The notes under the pieces: generated by a model
Seen by the model: the letters and a program-made list of their open reading frames with translations, nothing else
The model's database searches: none
Told to the model about the DNA's origin: nothing
Program-made: the position numbers and the translations under genes
In this document: in pieces, positions 8,158 to 15,276 of the stretch
Layout: each line of letters opens with the position of its first letter
How positions within the stretch are numbered: the stretch's first letter is position 1
DNA from: Streptomyces scabichelini
Lineage (GTDB): Bacteria > Actinomycetota > Actinomycetes > Streptomycetales > Streptomycetaceae
Assembly: GCF_011045015.1 (NCBI RefSeq)
Contig: NZ_JAAKZY010000048.1
Span: 1-55,080 of the forward strand
Reading direction: 5' to 3'
DNA length: 55,080 nt

Positions 8158-8622
8158 CTACTGGTTCTTGGCCCAATGGGCGTACTGCTGACGGACGTAG
8201 GCGCGCGGCTCGCAACTGCCGTGGACGTCGTCCAGGTCCATCAGCCGGTGGGCGGCCCTAGACGCGAGTTCGGCCGCGTCGCGGGTACTGCTGTCGGCTT
8301 CGTCGCTCAGCGCGATGCGGTCCAAGAGAGCGGCTTTGCGGAGCCAGAACTCACGGCTCGATCCGTCGTAGGACGGCCTGTCCGCGACTGTCCGGGCGGT
8401 CCATCCGATCTCGCTGATGATGCTCGGGGCGAGCGCGTACGCCTCCTCGGGCTCGGGCCACGACTTCAGCTCGGGGCGATGGTCGGCGGTGACGTACAGC
8501 CGCTGCCTCTTGCCGTCGCGGGTGGGGTGCTGGCGTACGGGGCCGACAGTGAAGGCCTGGGACAGGGCCTGGTTGACGCGGTCGCTTTCGGCGGGATCGC
8601 AGATGATGCGGATCTCGAACAT
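8158..8622 (-). CDS. Conserved AICE hypothetical protein (154 aa)
   Basis: ATG 8622 is preceded by GAGAGGAA. The product begins MFEIRIICDPAESDRVNQAL and alternates strands and helices: a small N-terminal alpha/beta unit (residues 1-55), then a helical part with a Ser/Asp-rich stretch (LSDEADSSTRDAAELASRA). There is no signal peptide or membrane segment, so it is cytoplasmic. It sits in the transfer-replication block upstream of the hairpin leader, 20 bp after the zinc-finger gene. I do not recognise a named function. Confidence 0.75.
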   Translation of the reverse strand: MFEIRIICDPAESDRVNQALSQAFTVGPVRQHPTRDGKRQRLYVTADHRPELKSWPEPEEAYALAPSIISEIGWTARTVADRPSYDGSSREFWLRKAALLDRIALSDEADSSTRDAAELASRAAHRLMDLDDVHGSCEPRAYVRQQYAHWAKNQ

Positions 8623-8642
8623 GGCTTCCTCTCGGGTTCGGG

Positions 8643-8954
8643 TCAGAACGACGGTTCGTTGCTGTAGCCGTCGGTAGCCCACGGGTCGCGGCCGGTGTCG
8701 CGCCGTCGTCGCAGCCATCGGGGCAGGCGCGGAAGGGGCAGCAGGAGCCAACGGCGGTTCTCGTTCCAGCAGGTGCAGGGCTCCCAGTCGGTGCCCTCGT
8801 ACTCGCCGGTCTCGGGGTGGCCGTAGTCGTGCTCGACGCCGCCGATGCCGTCGCAGTTCTGGCAGTCGGGGCGGGGCGTGTCGGTGAGGATGAGCGCGGG
8901 CTGGGGCCAGGTGGCGCGCTGGATACGCAGCCGGGGCAGGGCGCAGCGGCTCAT
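8643..8954 (-). CDS. Small zinc-finger-like protein of the transfer operon
   Basis: 103 aa from ATG 8954, overlapping the stop of the membrane gene upstream (ATGA). Cys residues are paired as DCQNCDGIGG and PCTCW, resembling DnaJ-type zinc-binding CxxCxGxG knuckles, with an intervening acidic loop (ETGEYEGTDWE). The C-terminus is strongly basic and aromatic (RRWLLLPLPRLPRWLRRRR), possibly membrane- or nucleic-acid-associated. The partner is unknown; such small Cys-rich proteins accompany Spd genes in AICEs. Confidence 0.7.
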   Translation of the reverse strand: MSRCALPRLRIQRATWPQPALILTDTPRPDCQNCDGIGGVEHDYGHPETGEYEGTDWEPCTCWNENRRWLLLPLPRLPRWLRRRRDTGRDPWATDGYSNEPSF

Positions 8955-9556
8955 GCGGACTTCCTCTCGGTGGTGGGGAGTTCGGGCAGGCCTGCCGTTT
9001 CCAGGGCCTTGGGGTCGAAGCCGGGCAGCATCGCGCGGGCGGTGAGTGCCTGTGCGAGCTGCTCGGCGTAGGCGGCGCCGGTGCGGGCTACCTCGATCTG
9101 TGTGGTGCCGCGGATGGTCTCGACGCGTTCGATGTGGGCGTGTTCCTCGCGCCGGTCGCTCACGTGCCGCTCGTGCGCCACGCGCTCGCGGCGGTCGGTG
9201 CGCCAGTACCGGGCGACGAGCCCGTAGGTGACGGCCGTGGCGAGCACCCAGAGCAAGAGCGGCAGGGAGAGGCCATCGGCGTATCCGGCCACGCCCGCGA
9301 GGGCGATGCCGCCGGAGGCAGCGAATGCGGTGCCCGCGATCACACTGTCTCCGGCGTGTCCGACGCTCGCGCACGCTCCGGCCGCAGCGGCGGCGAGCGA
9401 GAGTGCGGTCATCAACACGGCGTTGCCGAGGGAGTGTTCGGCGCCGTTGGCGTTCCAGATCCGGGCCAGGATCAGCACGGTCGAGGTGGCGAGTGCGGGC
9501 GCGGCCTTGGGGGCGATGAGGGCGAGCCATTGGCGCGCCACGATCTGTTCGTTCAC
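8951..9556 (-). CDS. SpdB-like multi-spanning membrane protein
   Basis: 201 aa. About four hydrophobic segments lie between residues ~10 and 115 (LATSTVLILARIW; VLMTALSLAAAAAGACASVG; VIAGTAFAASGGIALAGVAG; LSLPLLLWVLATAVTYGLVA). A charged cytoplasmic helix (RRERVAHERHVSDRREEHAHIER) and a soluble tail follow. The topology and operon position match plasmid-spreading (Spd) proteins, which help move transferred DNA between compartments of the recipient mycelium. Assignment is by topology and context. Confidence 0.72.
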   Translation of the reverse strand: MNEQIVARQWLALIAPKAAPALATSTVLILARIWNANGAEHSLGNAVLMTALSLAAAAAGACASVGHAGDSVIAGTAFAASGGIALAGVAGYADGLSLPLLLWVLATAVTYGLVARYWRTDRRERVAHERHVSDRREEHAHIERVETIRGTTQIEVARTGAAYAEQLAQALTARAMLPGFDPKALETAGLPELPTTERKSA

Positions 9557-9569
9557 GAGCGTTCTCCCG

Positions 9570-9764
9570 TCAGTTGCCGAGTTCGGTCAGGAAGTCGGCG
9601 AAGGATGCGACCAGGTCGCGGATGGGCTCGTAGGCGCCGGTCCCGGCGGCGAAGAAGCCGAAGAGGAAGACCAGCAGCGCGGCGCCCGCGCCGGTCGACT
9701 TGGTCTTGACGGCGACCACGGAGGCGAGGCCGAAGAGCAGCACGGCGGAGATGTCGATGTTCAT
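9570..9764 (-). CDS. Small membrane protein, Spd-type
   Basis: 64 aa from ATG 9764, overlapping the stop of the upstream gene (ATGA). Two hydrophobic segments (ISAVLLFGLASVVAV and GAALLVFLFGFFAAGTG) are joined by a short KTKSTG loop. The C-terminal amphipathic helix ends in FADFLTELGN. It fits the tiny membrane proteins encoded next to tra genes in streptomycete conjugative elements. No enzymatic motif. Confidence 0.72.
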   Translation of the reverse strand: MNIDISAVLLFGLASVVAVKTKSTGAGAALLVFLFGFFAAGTGAYEPIRDLVASFADFLTELGN

Positions 9765-10036
9765 CGCGAAGCCTCCGGGCGGGGAGTGTCGGTGCCTGCG
9801 CGGTAGATGCGGGCCCAGCGGTTGTAGAGCCAGCGGCCGACGCGTATGCGCTTGCCGGTCGCGTGGCAGCGGCGGCAGTCCTTGCCGCGCTTCATGCGGC
9901 CCTTGCGGTCGGTCTTCATCGCGAAGCCCCAGCCGCGGCACTTGCGGCAGTTGCCGAACGGCGAGACCGCGCACAGGGATGCGTAACCGAGGGTGAGGAG
10001 TAGGAGGAGGGCGCTAGCGGCGAGCGCGGGGGTCAT
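9761..10036 (-). CDS. Membrane-anchored CxxC zinc-knuckle protein
   Basis: 91 aa. An N-terminal hydrophobic helix (ALAASALLLLLTLGYASLCA) is followed by CRKCRGWGF and CRRCHATGKR, the two halves of a DnaJ-like zinc knuckle, and a basic C-terminus. The helix plus zinc module suggests a membrane-associated DNA- or protein-binding accessory factor of transfer. Both its stop and the downstream start sit in an ATGA overlap. The CTAGCGG repeat cluster lies immediately upstream, between this gene and traB. Confidence 0.75.
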   Translation of the reverse strand: MTPALAASALLLLLTLGYASLCAVSPFGNCRKCRGWGFAMKTDRKGRMKRGKDCRRCHATGKRIRVGRWLYNRWARIYRAGTDTPRPEASR

Positions 10037-10078
10037 CTGGGGCCTCCAGGGCCGGTTTTGGGGTGTGCGAGGGGAGGG

Positions 10079-10166
10079 CCGCTAGGCGCTAGCGGCCTGA
10101 TCAGGTGCGATATGGGGTGCTAGCGGTGCCGCTAGACCTAGCGGGTGTGGGTGCTAGGTCTAGCGG
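10079..10166. repeat. Cluster of CTAGCGG / CCGCTAG repeats next to traB (candidate clt transfer locus)
   Basis: Six copies of the 7-mer lie in 88 bp: CCGCTAG at 10079 and 10129, and CTAGCGG at 10089, 10120, 10138 and 10160. A further copy at 10014 lies in the neighbouring gene. TraB translocases of streptomycete plasmids bind short direct repeats in a non-coding clt locus near tra through their C-terminal winged helix, and position and architecture fit. It may instead be an operator for the small downstream genes. Confidence 0.6.
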
Positions 10167-10176
10167 CGCACTTCGC

Positions 10177-12405
10177 TCAGCCCGTGTCTCGGTTTCCGTC
10201 ACGCTCCGCAACAGCGGCGGTGAGTCGGGCGCGCTCGATGCCGCGCCGGTTGGCGCCCTTGCCGGACTCCGTCTTGCCCCATACCTGGCCCGTGGCGATG
10301 CCGTAGGGCTTCAGGGCGGCGGCGAGGCCTTCGGCGTCCCAGCCGCCGTAGACGTCCGGGCGCAGCTCGGCGAGCCGGGCGGCGACGGTCTCCGACCACA
10401 CCTTGGGCTCCTCGGCGGGCACGACGGCGAGGATGTCGGCGAGCAGGTCGTATCCGCCGCTCTCGCTGGTCTCCGGGTCCTGCCCGAGGGCGTATCCGGC
10501 GAGCGTGCCTGCCTTCTCGCGAACCGCACGGGCGCGCAGCGCGATGTGCTCGGCAACGACCGCATCGACGAACACCGAGCGGACGATGCGGGCGTCCGCG
10601 CCCTCGCCGACGAAGTAGCAGATGCCCTTGTCGGCCCAGCTGAACATGGTGGCCCGCACACCGCGCTTGTACGACGACGTGCCCAGCACCATGTCGTTCT
10701 CCAGCTGGCCCATGACCTTCAGGCACCAACGGGCCGACGCGTTCGCGCTGATGCCGGTGGGCAGCGACTTGGCGTCGGGGCGCTGGGTGGCGAGCAGCAG
10801 CACGATCCCGGTAGCCGGGCCGCGCTTGACCAGGTCGGTGCAGATCTCCTCGAACTCGGCCCCGTACTTGGGGTGTTCGAACCACTTCTGGCACTCATCC
10901 ACCCCGATCACGATCGGGTGCAGCCCCAAAGAGGGCTTGTTCGCCAGCTCCGAGGTGACCTTGGACTCGGGGCAGACGTCCCGCGGCAGCGAGCGGATCA
11001 CCTTCGCCCGTCGGCGTAGCTCACCGCGGACCTCGCGCATGTCGGCGAGGGCGTATTCGAAGTCCTCCTCGTCCTCTCCGGCCCGGTGCCGGTAGGCGAC
11101 CGCGTCGCCTACCGGGTCCAGGTCGCCGGTGCCCTTCATGTCGTAGGTGTGCAGCTCCGCGCGCGGGTCCAGGGCGGCGAGCAGCATGAGCAGCCGAAGC
11201 AGGAACGTCTTGCCCATGCGCGGGATGGCGCCGATGACGCCCGCGATGTACATGAGGGTGATGTCGACCCAGCGTCCGCGCTGGTCGGTGGCGAACGCGG
11301 CGGGCTTGAACAGGTCCACCGTCCCGGCCTTGGCCAGCGGCCAGGCGGGCGGCTTCGTCTTGGACATGTCCTGATCGCCCACCCACAGCACTAGGCGCCC
11401 GGTGTGCTCGTCGGGCACCGCTTCGGGCCACACGCAGCCCAGCGGGCGCCGCAGACCCGAGGCGAGCCGCTCGCGGCGGTCCATCACGTCCGTGACCGTC
11501 ACGCCGTACGGGAGGTCGCCCTCGGCGCGCCAGCCGGGCCCGTCGCGGGTGATCGGGGCGGTGAAGGCGAAGCCGTCCCGTCCCTTTGCCTGCGCCTGGT
11601 TGATCGCCGGAATGCCCAGCGCTCCCAGCGCCCGCAGCACGATGTCACTGGTCAGCTTCGGCGCATCCGGCAGCTCCACAGCCTTGTGGATGACTGGGGC
11701 GTCCGCCTTGCGTCCGGCGAGGCCGAGCGCCAGCGTGACCGCGCCCGCCGATACTGCCTGAAGCCAGGTCGGGGCGAGGACGTAGATGGCGAGCGCGGAG
11801 CCGAGTCCGATGAACATCGCCAGCACGGCGACCAGGGTGCGCAGCCGGACCCGTCCGTCCCGCTGTCGCGACAGCTTCAGGTACTCGGCTGCGTCCTCGC
11901 GCCGGACGGCGGCGAGTCGGACCGGCTCGCCCTCGCGGTCGGCCATCCGCCGCATGGTGCCGCCCACGAACCGCGCGGCACCCGTCGGGGCTTGGAGAGT
12001 GAGGCGGGCGGCGTAGACCGGGGTGCGCAGCGCGTGGTAGCCGACCGAGTGGGCGTAGTGGCGGGCCACCCACGCCGACGCGGTCCGCAGTTCCGCGAGC
12101 GACTTGAGCCACACCGGAACGACCGGACGGCGCTTCGCGGCGAGCAGCCGACCCAGGTAGCCGGGCCCCACCGGGGCGGTCGGTTGGTCGACCATCACAC
12201 GGGCGGTCGGGTCGCCCGACTCGGTACCCGACCGACCGGTCTCGGGGTCGGCGTCGGGTCGGGTGCTCGGGTCGGCCGACTCGGTACGGGCCGACCGTGC
12301 CTTGTCGAGGTCGACTACCTCGCCCCCGGAGTCGGCTCCAGGAGTGGCGCTCATCTCGGCTTCGAGCCGGTTGAACAGTTCGTTGTCGTCGTCGGGGTGC
12401 TTCAC
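10177..12405 (-). CDS. TraB-type FtsK/SpoIIIE DNA translocase (conjugative transfer)
   Basis: 742 aa from GTG 12405, with GGAAGGA upstream. A polar, Asp/Ser-rich N-terminus (1-75) is followed by a membrane pair at ~195-240 (LVAVLAMFIGLGSALAIYVL; AVSAGAVTLALGLAG). The motor domain has Walker A GAIPRMGKTFLLR (~405) and Walker B PIVIGVDECQKWF (~500). A C-terminal winged helix resembling the FtsK gamma domain (~670-735, DVYGGWDAEGLAAALKPYG) should recognise clt repeats. This class moves double-stranded DNA between mycelia as a single hexameric pump, and such genes are normally repressed by a GntR protein of the KorSA type. It is the only secretion-type ATPase in the element, so it is the transfer determinant. 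Confidence 0.95.
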   Translation of the reverse strand: MKHPDDDNELFNRLEAEMSATPGADSGGEVVDLDKARSARTESADPSTRPDADPETGRSGTESGDPTARVMVDQPTAPVGPGYLGRLLAAKRRPVVPVWLKSLAELRTASAWVARHYAHSVGYHALRTPVYAARLTLQAPTGAARFVGGTMRRMADREGEPVRLAAVRREDAAEYLKLSRQRDGRVRLRTLVAVLAMFIGLGSALAIYVLAPTWLQAVSAGAVTLALGLAGRKADAPVIHKAVELPDAPKLTSDIVLRALGALGIPAINQAQAKGRDGFAFTAPITRDGPGWRAEGDLPYGVTVTDVMDRRERLASGLRRPLGCVWPEAVPDEHTGRLVLWVGDQDMSKTKPPAWPLAKAGTVDLFKPAAFATDQRGRWVDITLMYIAGVIGAIPRMGKTFLLRLLMLLAALDPRAELHTYDMKGTGDLDPVGDAVAYRHRAGEDEEDFEYALADMREVRGELRRRAKVIRSLPRDVCPESKVTSELANKPSLGLHPIVIGVDECQKWFEHPKYGAEFEEICTDLVKRGPATGIVLLLATQRPDAKSLPTGISANASARWCLKVMGQLENDMVLGTSSYKRGVRATMFSWADKGICYFVGEGADARIVRSVFVDAVVAEHIALRARAVREKAGTLAGYALGQDPETSESGGYDLLADILAVVPAEEPKVWSETVAARLAELRPDVYGGWDAEGLAAALKPYGIATGQVWGKTESGKGANRRGIERARLTAAVAERDGNRDTG

Positions 12406-12483
12406 TGAAGGTCCTTCCAATGGGAGGAAAGGCGGGGTCCGGCCGTCGCTGTAGGAGGTGGGCGGACGGCCCCCGCCGGGTGT

Positions 12484-12867
12484 TCAGGCGGTGCGCTGTT
12501 CCTCGGCGGTGATGCACAGGCCGCAGATGCCGTAGGAGGTCGGGATGCAGTAGCCGACATCGAGCAGGCAGCGGGGGCAGGTGCGGCGGGCGAGCATCGC
12601 CAGCGCGAGCGCGCCCCACTTGCGCGACGTCATCGGCCGGACCGGCTTGGCGCGGTCGACGCGGTAGAGGTAGGCGACTCGCACTCCCCCGGCCCGTCGG
12701 TTGACGCGCATCACCTGCGCGGCGATCGGCTGCCCGCCGGGCCGCAGCCCACGGGCGCGGAGCTGCCGACGGGTCGCGAGGTCGTCGGGGGCCAGCCGCC
12801 ACGGATAGGTAGGCACGCCGTAGCGGGCGCCGGTCGGGTCGTAGCACTGGCCAAATGCCGCGGACAT
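12484..12867 (-). CDS. RRQL-type AICE protein with C-terminal zinc ribbon
   Basis: 127 aa. The conserved block YPWRLAPDDLATRRQLRARG and the following AAQVMRV...AYLYRVDRAKPVRP recur in AICE proteins of unknown function. Four Cys (CPRCLLDVGYC...CGLC) form a probable zinc ribbon at the C-terminus. Its start overlaps the stop of the DUF2637 gene (TGATG). It is cytoplasmic, possibly nucleic-acid binding. A 78-bp gap with GC-rich inverted sequence separates it from traB. Confidence 0.8.
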   Translation of the reverse strand: MSAAFGQCYDPTGARYGVPTYPWRLAPDDLATRRQLRARGLRPGGQPIAAQVMRVNRRAGGVRVAYLYRVDRAKPVRPMTSRKWGALALAMLARRTCPRCLLDVGYCIPTSYGICGLCITAEEQRTA

Positions 12868-13862
12868 CAGGCGACCTCAGCCTCGGGTCCATCGCCCTCC
12901 GGGTCGCCCACGGAGTGCAGCGGACGGCCGTCGACACGCTCGGCCTTCAGGGTGTCGCGCAGCCTGCGGGCGTTGGCCTGCGAGACGTGCAGCGTGGTGC
13001 GCAGACGGTCCGCGGTCAGCTCCGCGTCCTTCCACTCCGCGGAGACCGTCCGGGCCTCGCTCAGCGCTTCCTCGAAGGTGCGCTGCGCCTTGGCCTTGGT
13101 CGTGGCCTGTCGGCGCGGGCGCGGCTTGGTCGCGGGCGGTTGTGCCGGCCGATTCTGCACCGCGGGCGGTGCGGGGGTCTCCTGCTCAGCGGCGGGGGCA
13201 AGTTCGCCCATGCGTAGCATCACGCGTTCGCGCCGCGGGGTCTGCGTCCGCCACTTGCGGCCGTAGCGCTCGCGCAGGTCCGCGCGGGCCAACTGCCGCT
13301 GCTTCTCCCGCGTTAGCGCCTCGGAGTAGGAGGTGACCTCCCACAGCGTCATCCGGCGCCACAACGCGAAGGTGGACGGGAAGGCCAGCAGCCACCGGGA
13401 GAACCGGATCTTCTCCATGCGGCGACCGGTAGCTGCGCCGATCCGGACGGCGTAGACGTGCGCGCCGATCTCGGAGAACACCACCCACAGCAGCGGCATC
13501 GTGCCGTGCGCCAACTTCGCCGACAGGGAGTGTCCAGCTGCGACGTTCAGCCAGCACGTGACCAGGGTGAGCACCCAGGGAACGAACCGCACCCACGCCC
13601 ACGCCATGTCCAGCCGGATCAACAGCAGGTTGGCCACGGTGAACACCGGGATGGCCACGTCGATGCCAACCGGCAGCATCCACGGAGAGGAGAAATCCCA
13701 CTGCTCGGCAGCGGCCGACAGAGCGTCGAAGGAAGAGGCCAACCCGAGTGCGCCGACTCCGGCCGCGGCGAGCGCGCCGATACCGGCGAGCCCCATCTCC
13801 GGTTTCGTCAGCGGCGGCACCCCGGACGCGGGCACCTCGGGAGTAGAGGTCGTGGCGGTCAT
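12867..13862 (-). CDS. DUF2637-family membrane protein (SpdB-like)
   Basis: 331 aa. Four transmembrane segments lie between ~25 and 150 (GLAGIGALAAAGVGALGLAS; LPVGIDVAIPVFTVANLLLI; FVPWVLTLVTCWLNVAAG; MPLLWVVFSEIGAHVYAV), the layout of DUF2637. A basic cytoplasmic region and an Ala/Pro linker follow (~225-265). The last ~70 residues form a helical, possibly winged-helix segment (ELTADRLRTTLHVSQANARRL) that could contact DNA. In AICEs this gene is linked to tra and assigned to mycelial spreading. It overlaps both neighbours. Confidence 0.85.
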   Translation of the reverse strand: MTATTSTPEVPASGVPPLTKPEMGLAGIGALAAAGVGALGLASSFDALSAAAEQWDFSSPWMLPVGIDVAIPVFTVANLLLIRLDMAWAWVRFVPWVLTLVTCWLNVAAGHSLSAKLAHGTMPLLWVVFSEIGAHVYAVRIGAATGRRMEKIRFSRWLLAFPSTFALWRRMTLWEVTSYSEALTREKQRQLARADLRERYGRKWRTQTPRRERVMLRMGELAPAAEQETPAPPAVQNRPAQPPATKPRPRRQATTKAKAQRTFEEALSEARTVSAEWKDAELTADRLRTTLHVSQANARRLRDTLKAERVDGRPLHSVGDPEGDGPEAEVA

Positions 13863-14056
13863 CGCTGACCCCCGTTCCGGCGGCCGTGACGGACCCACCC
13901 GACGAACTGCATGGCGAACCCGACAGCGGCGATGCCCATCAGGGACTGGTGGCCGGTCACCAGGGCAGCGAGAGAGCCGCTGAGGGCGACGACGACACCG
14001 GTCAGGACCAGCGCGAGCGGCCAGCCCTTCGGCGTGGGCGTGGGGTTGGTCGTCAT
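13859..14056 (-). CDS. Small two-helix membrane protein of the transfer operon
   Basis: 65 aa, start and stop both in ATGA overlaps. Hydrophobic segments are LALVLTGVVVALSGSLAALV and LMGIAAVGFAMQFVGWV, and a basic tail (RHGRRNGGQR) should face the cytoplasm. It probably belongs to the Spd set. No recognisable enzyme motif. Confidence 0.75.
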   Translation of the reverse strand: MTTNPTPTPKGWPLALVLTGVVVALSGSLAALVTGHQSLMGIAAVGFAMQFVGWVRHGRRNGGQR

Positions 14057-14652
14057 GCCGCACCTCCCCGCAGCGGCGGGTTGACCAGGCCGGTCAGGGT
14101 GGCGATCTCGTCGCCAGTGAGGCTGTCGTGCTCGTCCATGGCGAGCGCCACGGTGCGGATCTCGCGCCACAGGTGGGTCACCTTGCGGCGGGCCATCCCG
14201 CGCACCATGCCCCAGGACTTGCCGCCCTTGGGCGTGTGGTCGCGACCGAGCTGGGAACCAGCCTGCGCGAGAACGTCGATGGCCAGCTCACGGTCATGCT
14301 CGGCTGCGCAGGCGGCAGCCCGCTCGGGGGTCCACAGACCGTAGACCATCAGGTACTGCACCTGCGCGAGCGATCCGGCCGCGCACTGCGCGGCGAAGTG
14401 CCACGGCGGCGTGTCCTGCGCCTGCCACGTGGTGGCGCCGGTGACCGCCCAACCACCGTCATCGGTGGACCAGGCGATGACCTCACTGGTGATGACGTGC
14501 ATGCCGTAGGTCATGGACAGCACCGCGTGACCGGCCTCGTGGAAGGCCATGCCCAACCGTGTCTGCTCGTAGCTCAGCGGCATGTGGAGGGCGGCGCGGG
14601 GCTTGCCGGTGTGGTCGGCCAGTTCCTCAGCGGTAGGGGCCATGGTCCTCAT
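14053..14652 (-). CDS. HExxH-motif protein resembling M41-type peptidases
   Basis: 199 aa. The motif FHEAGHAVLSMTYG has the zinc-binding HExGH pattern and flanking residues seen in FtsH/M41 peptidases. A second region (AAQCAAGSLAQVQYLMVYGL, then HDRELAIDVLA) is placed where FtsH supplies the third ligand Asp and helical support. There is no AAA domain and no membrane helix, so it is a soluble stand-alone metalloprotease-like protein. The role in the element is unknown; regulated proteolysis of a transfer or recipient protein is possible. Overlaps at both ends place it in the main operon. Confidence 0.75.
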   Translation of the reverse strand: MRTMAPTAEELADHTGKPRAALHMPLSYEQTRLGMAFHEAGHAVLSMTYGMHVITSEVIAWSTDDGGWAVTGATTWQAQDTPPWHFAAQCAAGSLAQVQYLMVYGLWTPERAAACAAEHDRELAIDVLAQAGSQLGRDHTPKGGKSWGMVRGMARRKVTHLWREIRTVALAMDEHDSLTGDEIATLTGLVNPPLRGGAA

Positions 14653-14936
14653 GCCGCCACCCCCTTGCGCGCCACGCGGCAGCGGGCGGGGCGGACCAGC
14701 GGCACGACGTCGAACAGGTCCGGGTGGGCCTCGATGACCTCCGCGGCCATGCGGATCAGGCCGTCGGGAAGGTCCGGGTCGTCGGCGAGGATGTCGCGCG
14801 CCGCGTCCAGGCGGGCCGCGCGCTCTTCGTCGCTCTCGCCCTCAACCCCGAGCCACAGCTCAACGGGGGTACCGAGCGCCAGTTCCGCGAAGTCCTCAGC
14901 AGAGATGGCCTGTTGGTGGCCGATGTACGTGCGCAT
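14649..14936 (-). CDS. First gene of the transfer operon, small acidic hypothetical protein
   Basis: 95 aa from ATG 14936, with GGAGAAC upstream. The product is acidic and helical (GEESDEERAARLDAARDILAD; LIRMAAEVIEAHPDLFDVV), cytoplasmic and without cysteines. As first gene after the 340-bp regulatory gap it is probably co-expressed with everything down to the integrase. Not recognised. Confidence 0.72.
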   Translation of the reverse strand: MRTYIGHQQAISAEDFAELALGTPVELWLGVEGESDEERAARLDAARDILADDPDLPDGLIRMAAEVIEAHPDLFDVVPLVRPARCRVARKGVAA

Positions 14937-14953
14937 TGACGTTCTCCTGAGTC

Positions 14954-15005
14954 GATGGGCAGGGAGAGCTCCAGCGGCGGGCGACCTTGCTGGGGAGTCC
15001 CGCCG
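14954..15005 (-). promoter_or_regulatory. Conserved hairpin leader, copy 2 (upstream of the transfer operon)
   Basis: GATGGGCAGGGAGA (14954-14967), then the 32-bp block 14974-15005, identical to 8115-8146 upstream of the primase-polymerase. It begins 17 bp upstream of ATG 14936 on the minus strand and so would sit in the 5' leader. It suggests coordinated control of the transfer and replication segments. Confidence 0.6.
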
Positions 15006-15064
15006 TCGGACACGCATGTTCAGGGCAGTGCGGAATCCGGGGACCGCTTTCCGGTGCACCGCAC

Positions 15065-15091
15065 TGAGGAACATGTATTACGTGTTCCTCA
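15065..15091. promoter_or_regulatory. 27-bp near-perfect palindrome, probable repressor operator
   Basis: TGAGGAACA (15065-15073) and TGTTCCTCA (15083-15091) are exact inverted arms around a near-symmetric TGTATTACG centre. It lies in the divergent gap between the minus-strand transfer operon and the plus-strand regulator, the position of a KorSA-type operator controlling transfer. The likely binder is the GntR-like (17086) or XRE-like (15277) protein. Confidence 0.7.
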
Positions 15092-15208
15092 TCTTGCAGA
15101 GGAGGATTCGCCCCGTCAAGCCCTTCGGCTGTTTGGAGTTCTGCGGGCCCCTCCGCTCGATGTACCTACAGACTGGCCTCGTCGGCGGCGACGCTCGACT
15201 TCGCGCCT

Positions 15209-15255
15209 GTACGACTTGGGTCGCTCTTGGCTAGCGTGAAGTCGTACCAAGTCGT
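15209..15255 (+). promoter_or_regulatory. Repeated GTCGTAC/CAAGTCGT half-sites in front of the XRE regulator (autoregulatory operator)
   Basis: GTACGACTT (15209-15217) is the inverted partner of AAGTCGTAC (15239-15247), which runs straight into a direct copy, CAAGTCGTC (15248-15256). The set ends about 20 bp before GTG 15277 and would overlap its promoter, suggesting autoregulation by the adjacent HTH protein. Confidence 0.6.
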
Positions 15256-15276
15256 CCCAACTAGCGGGAGGTTGGC

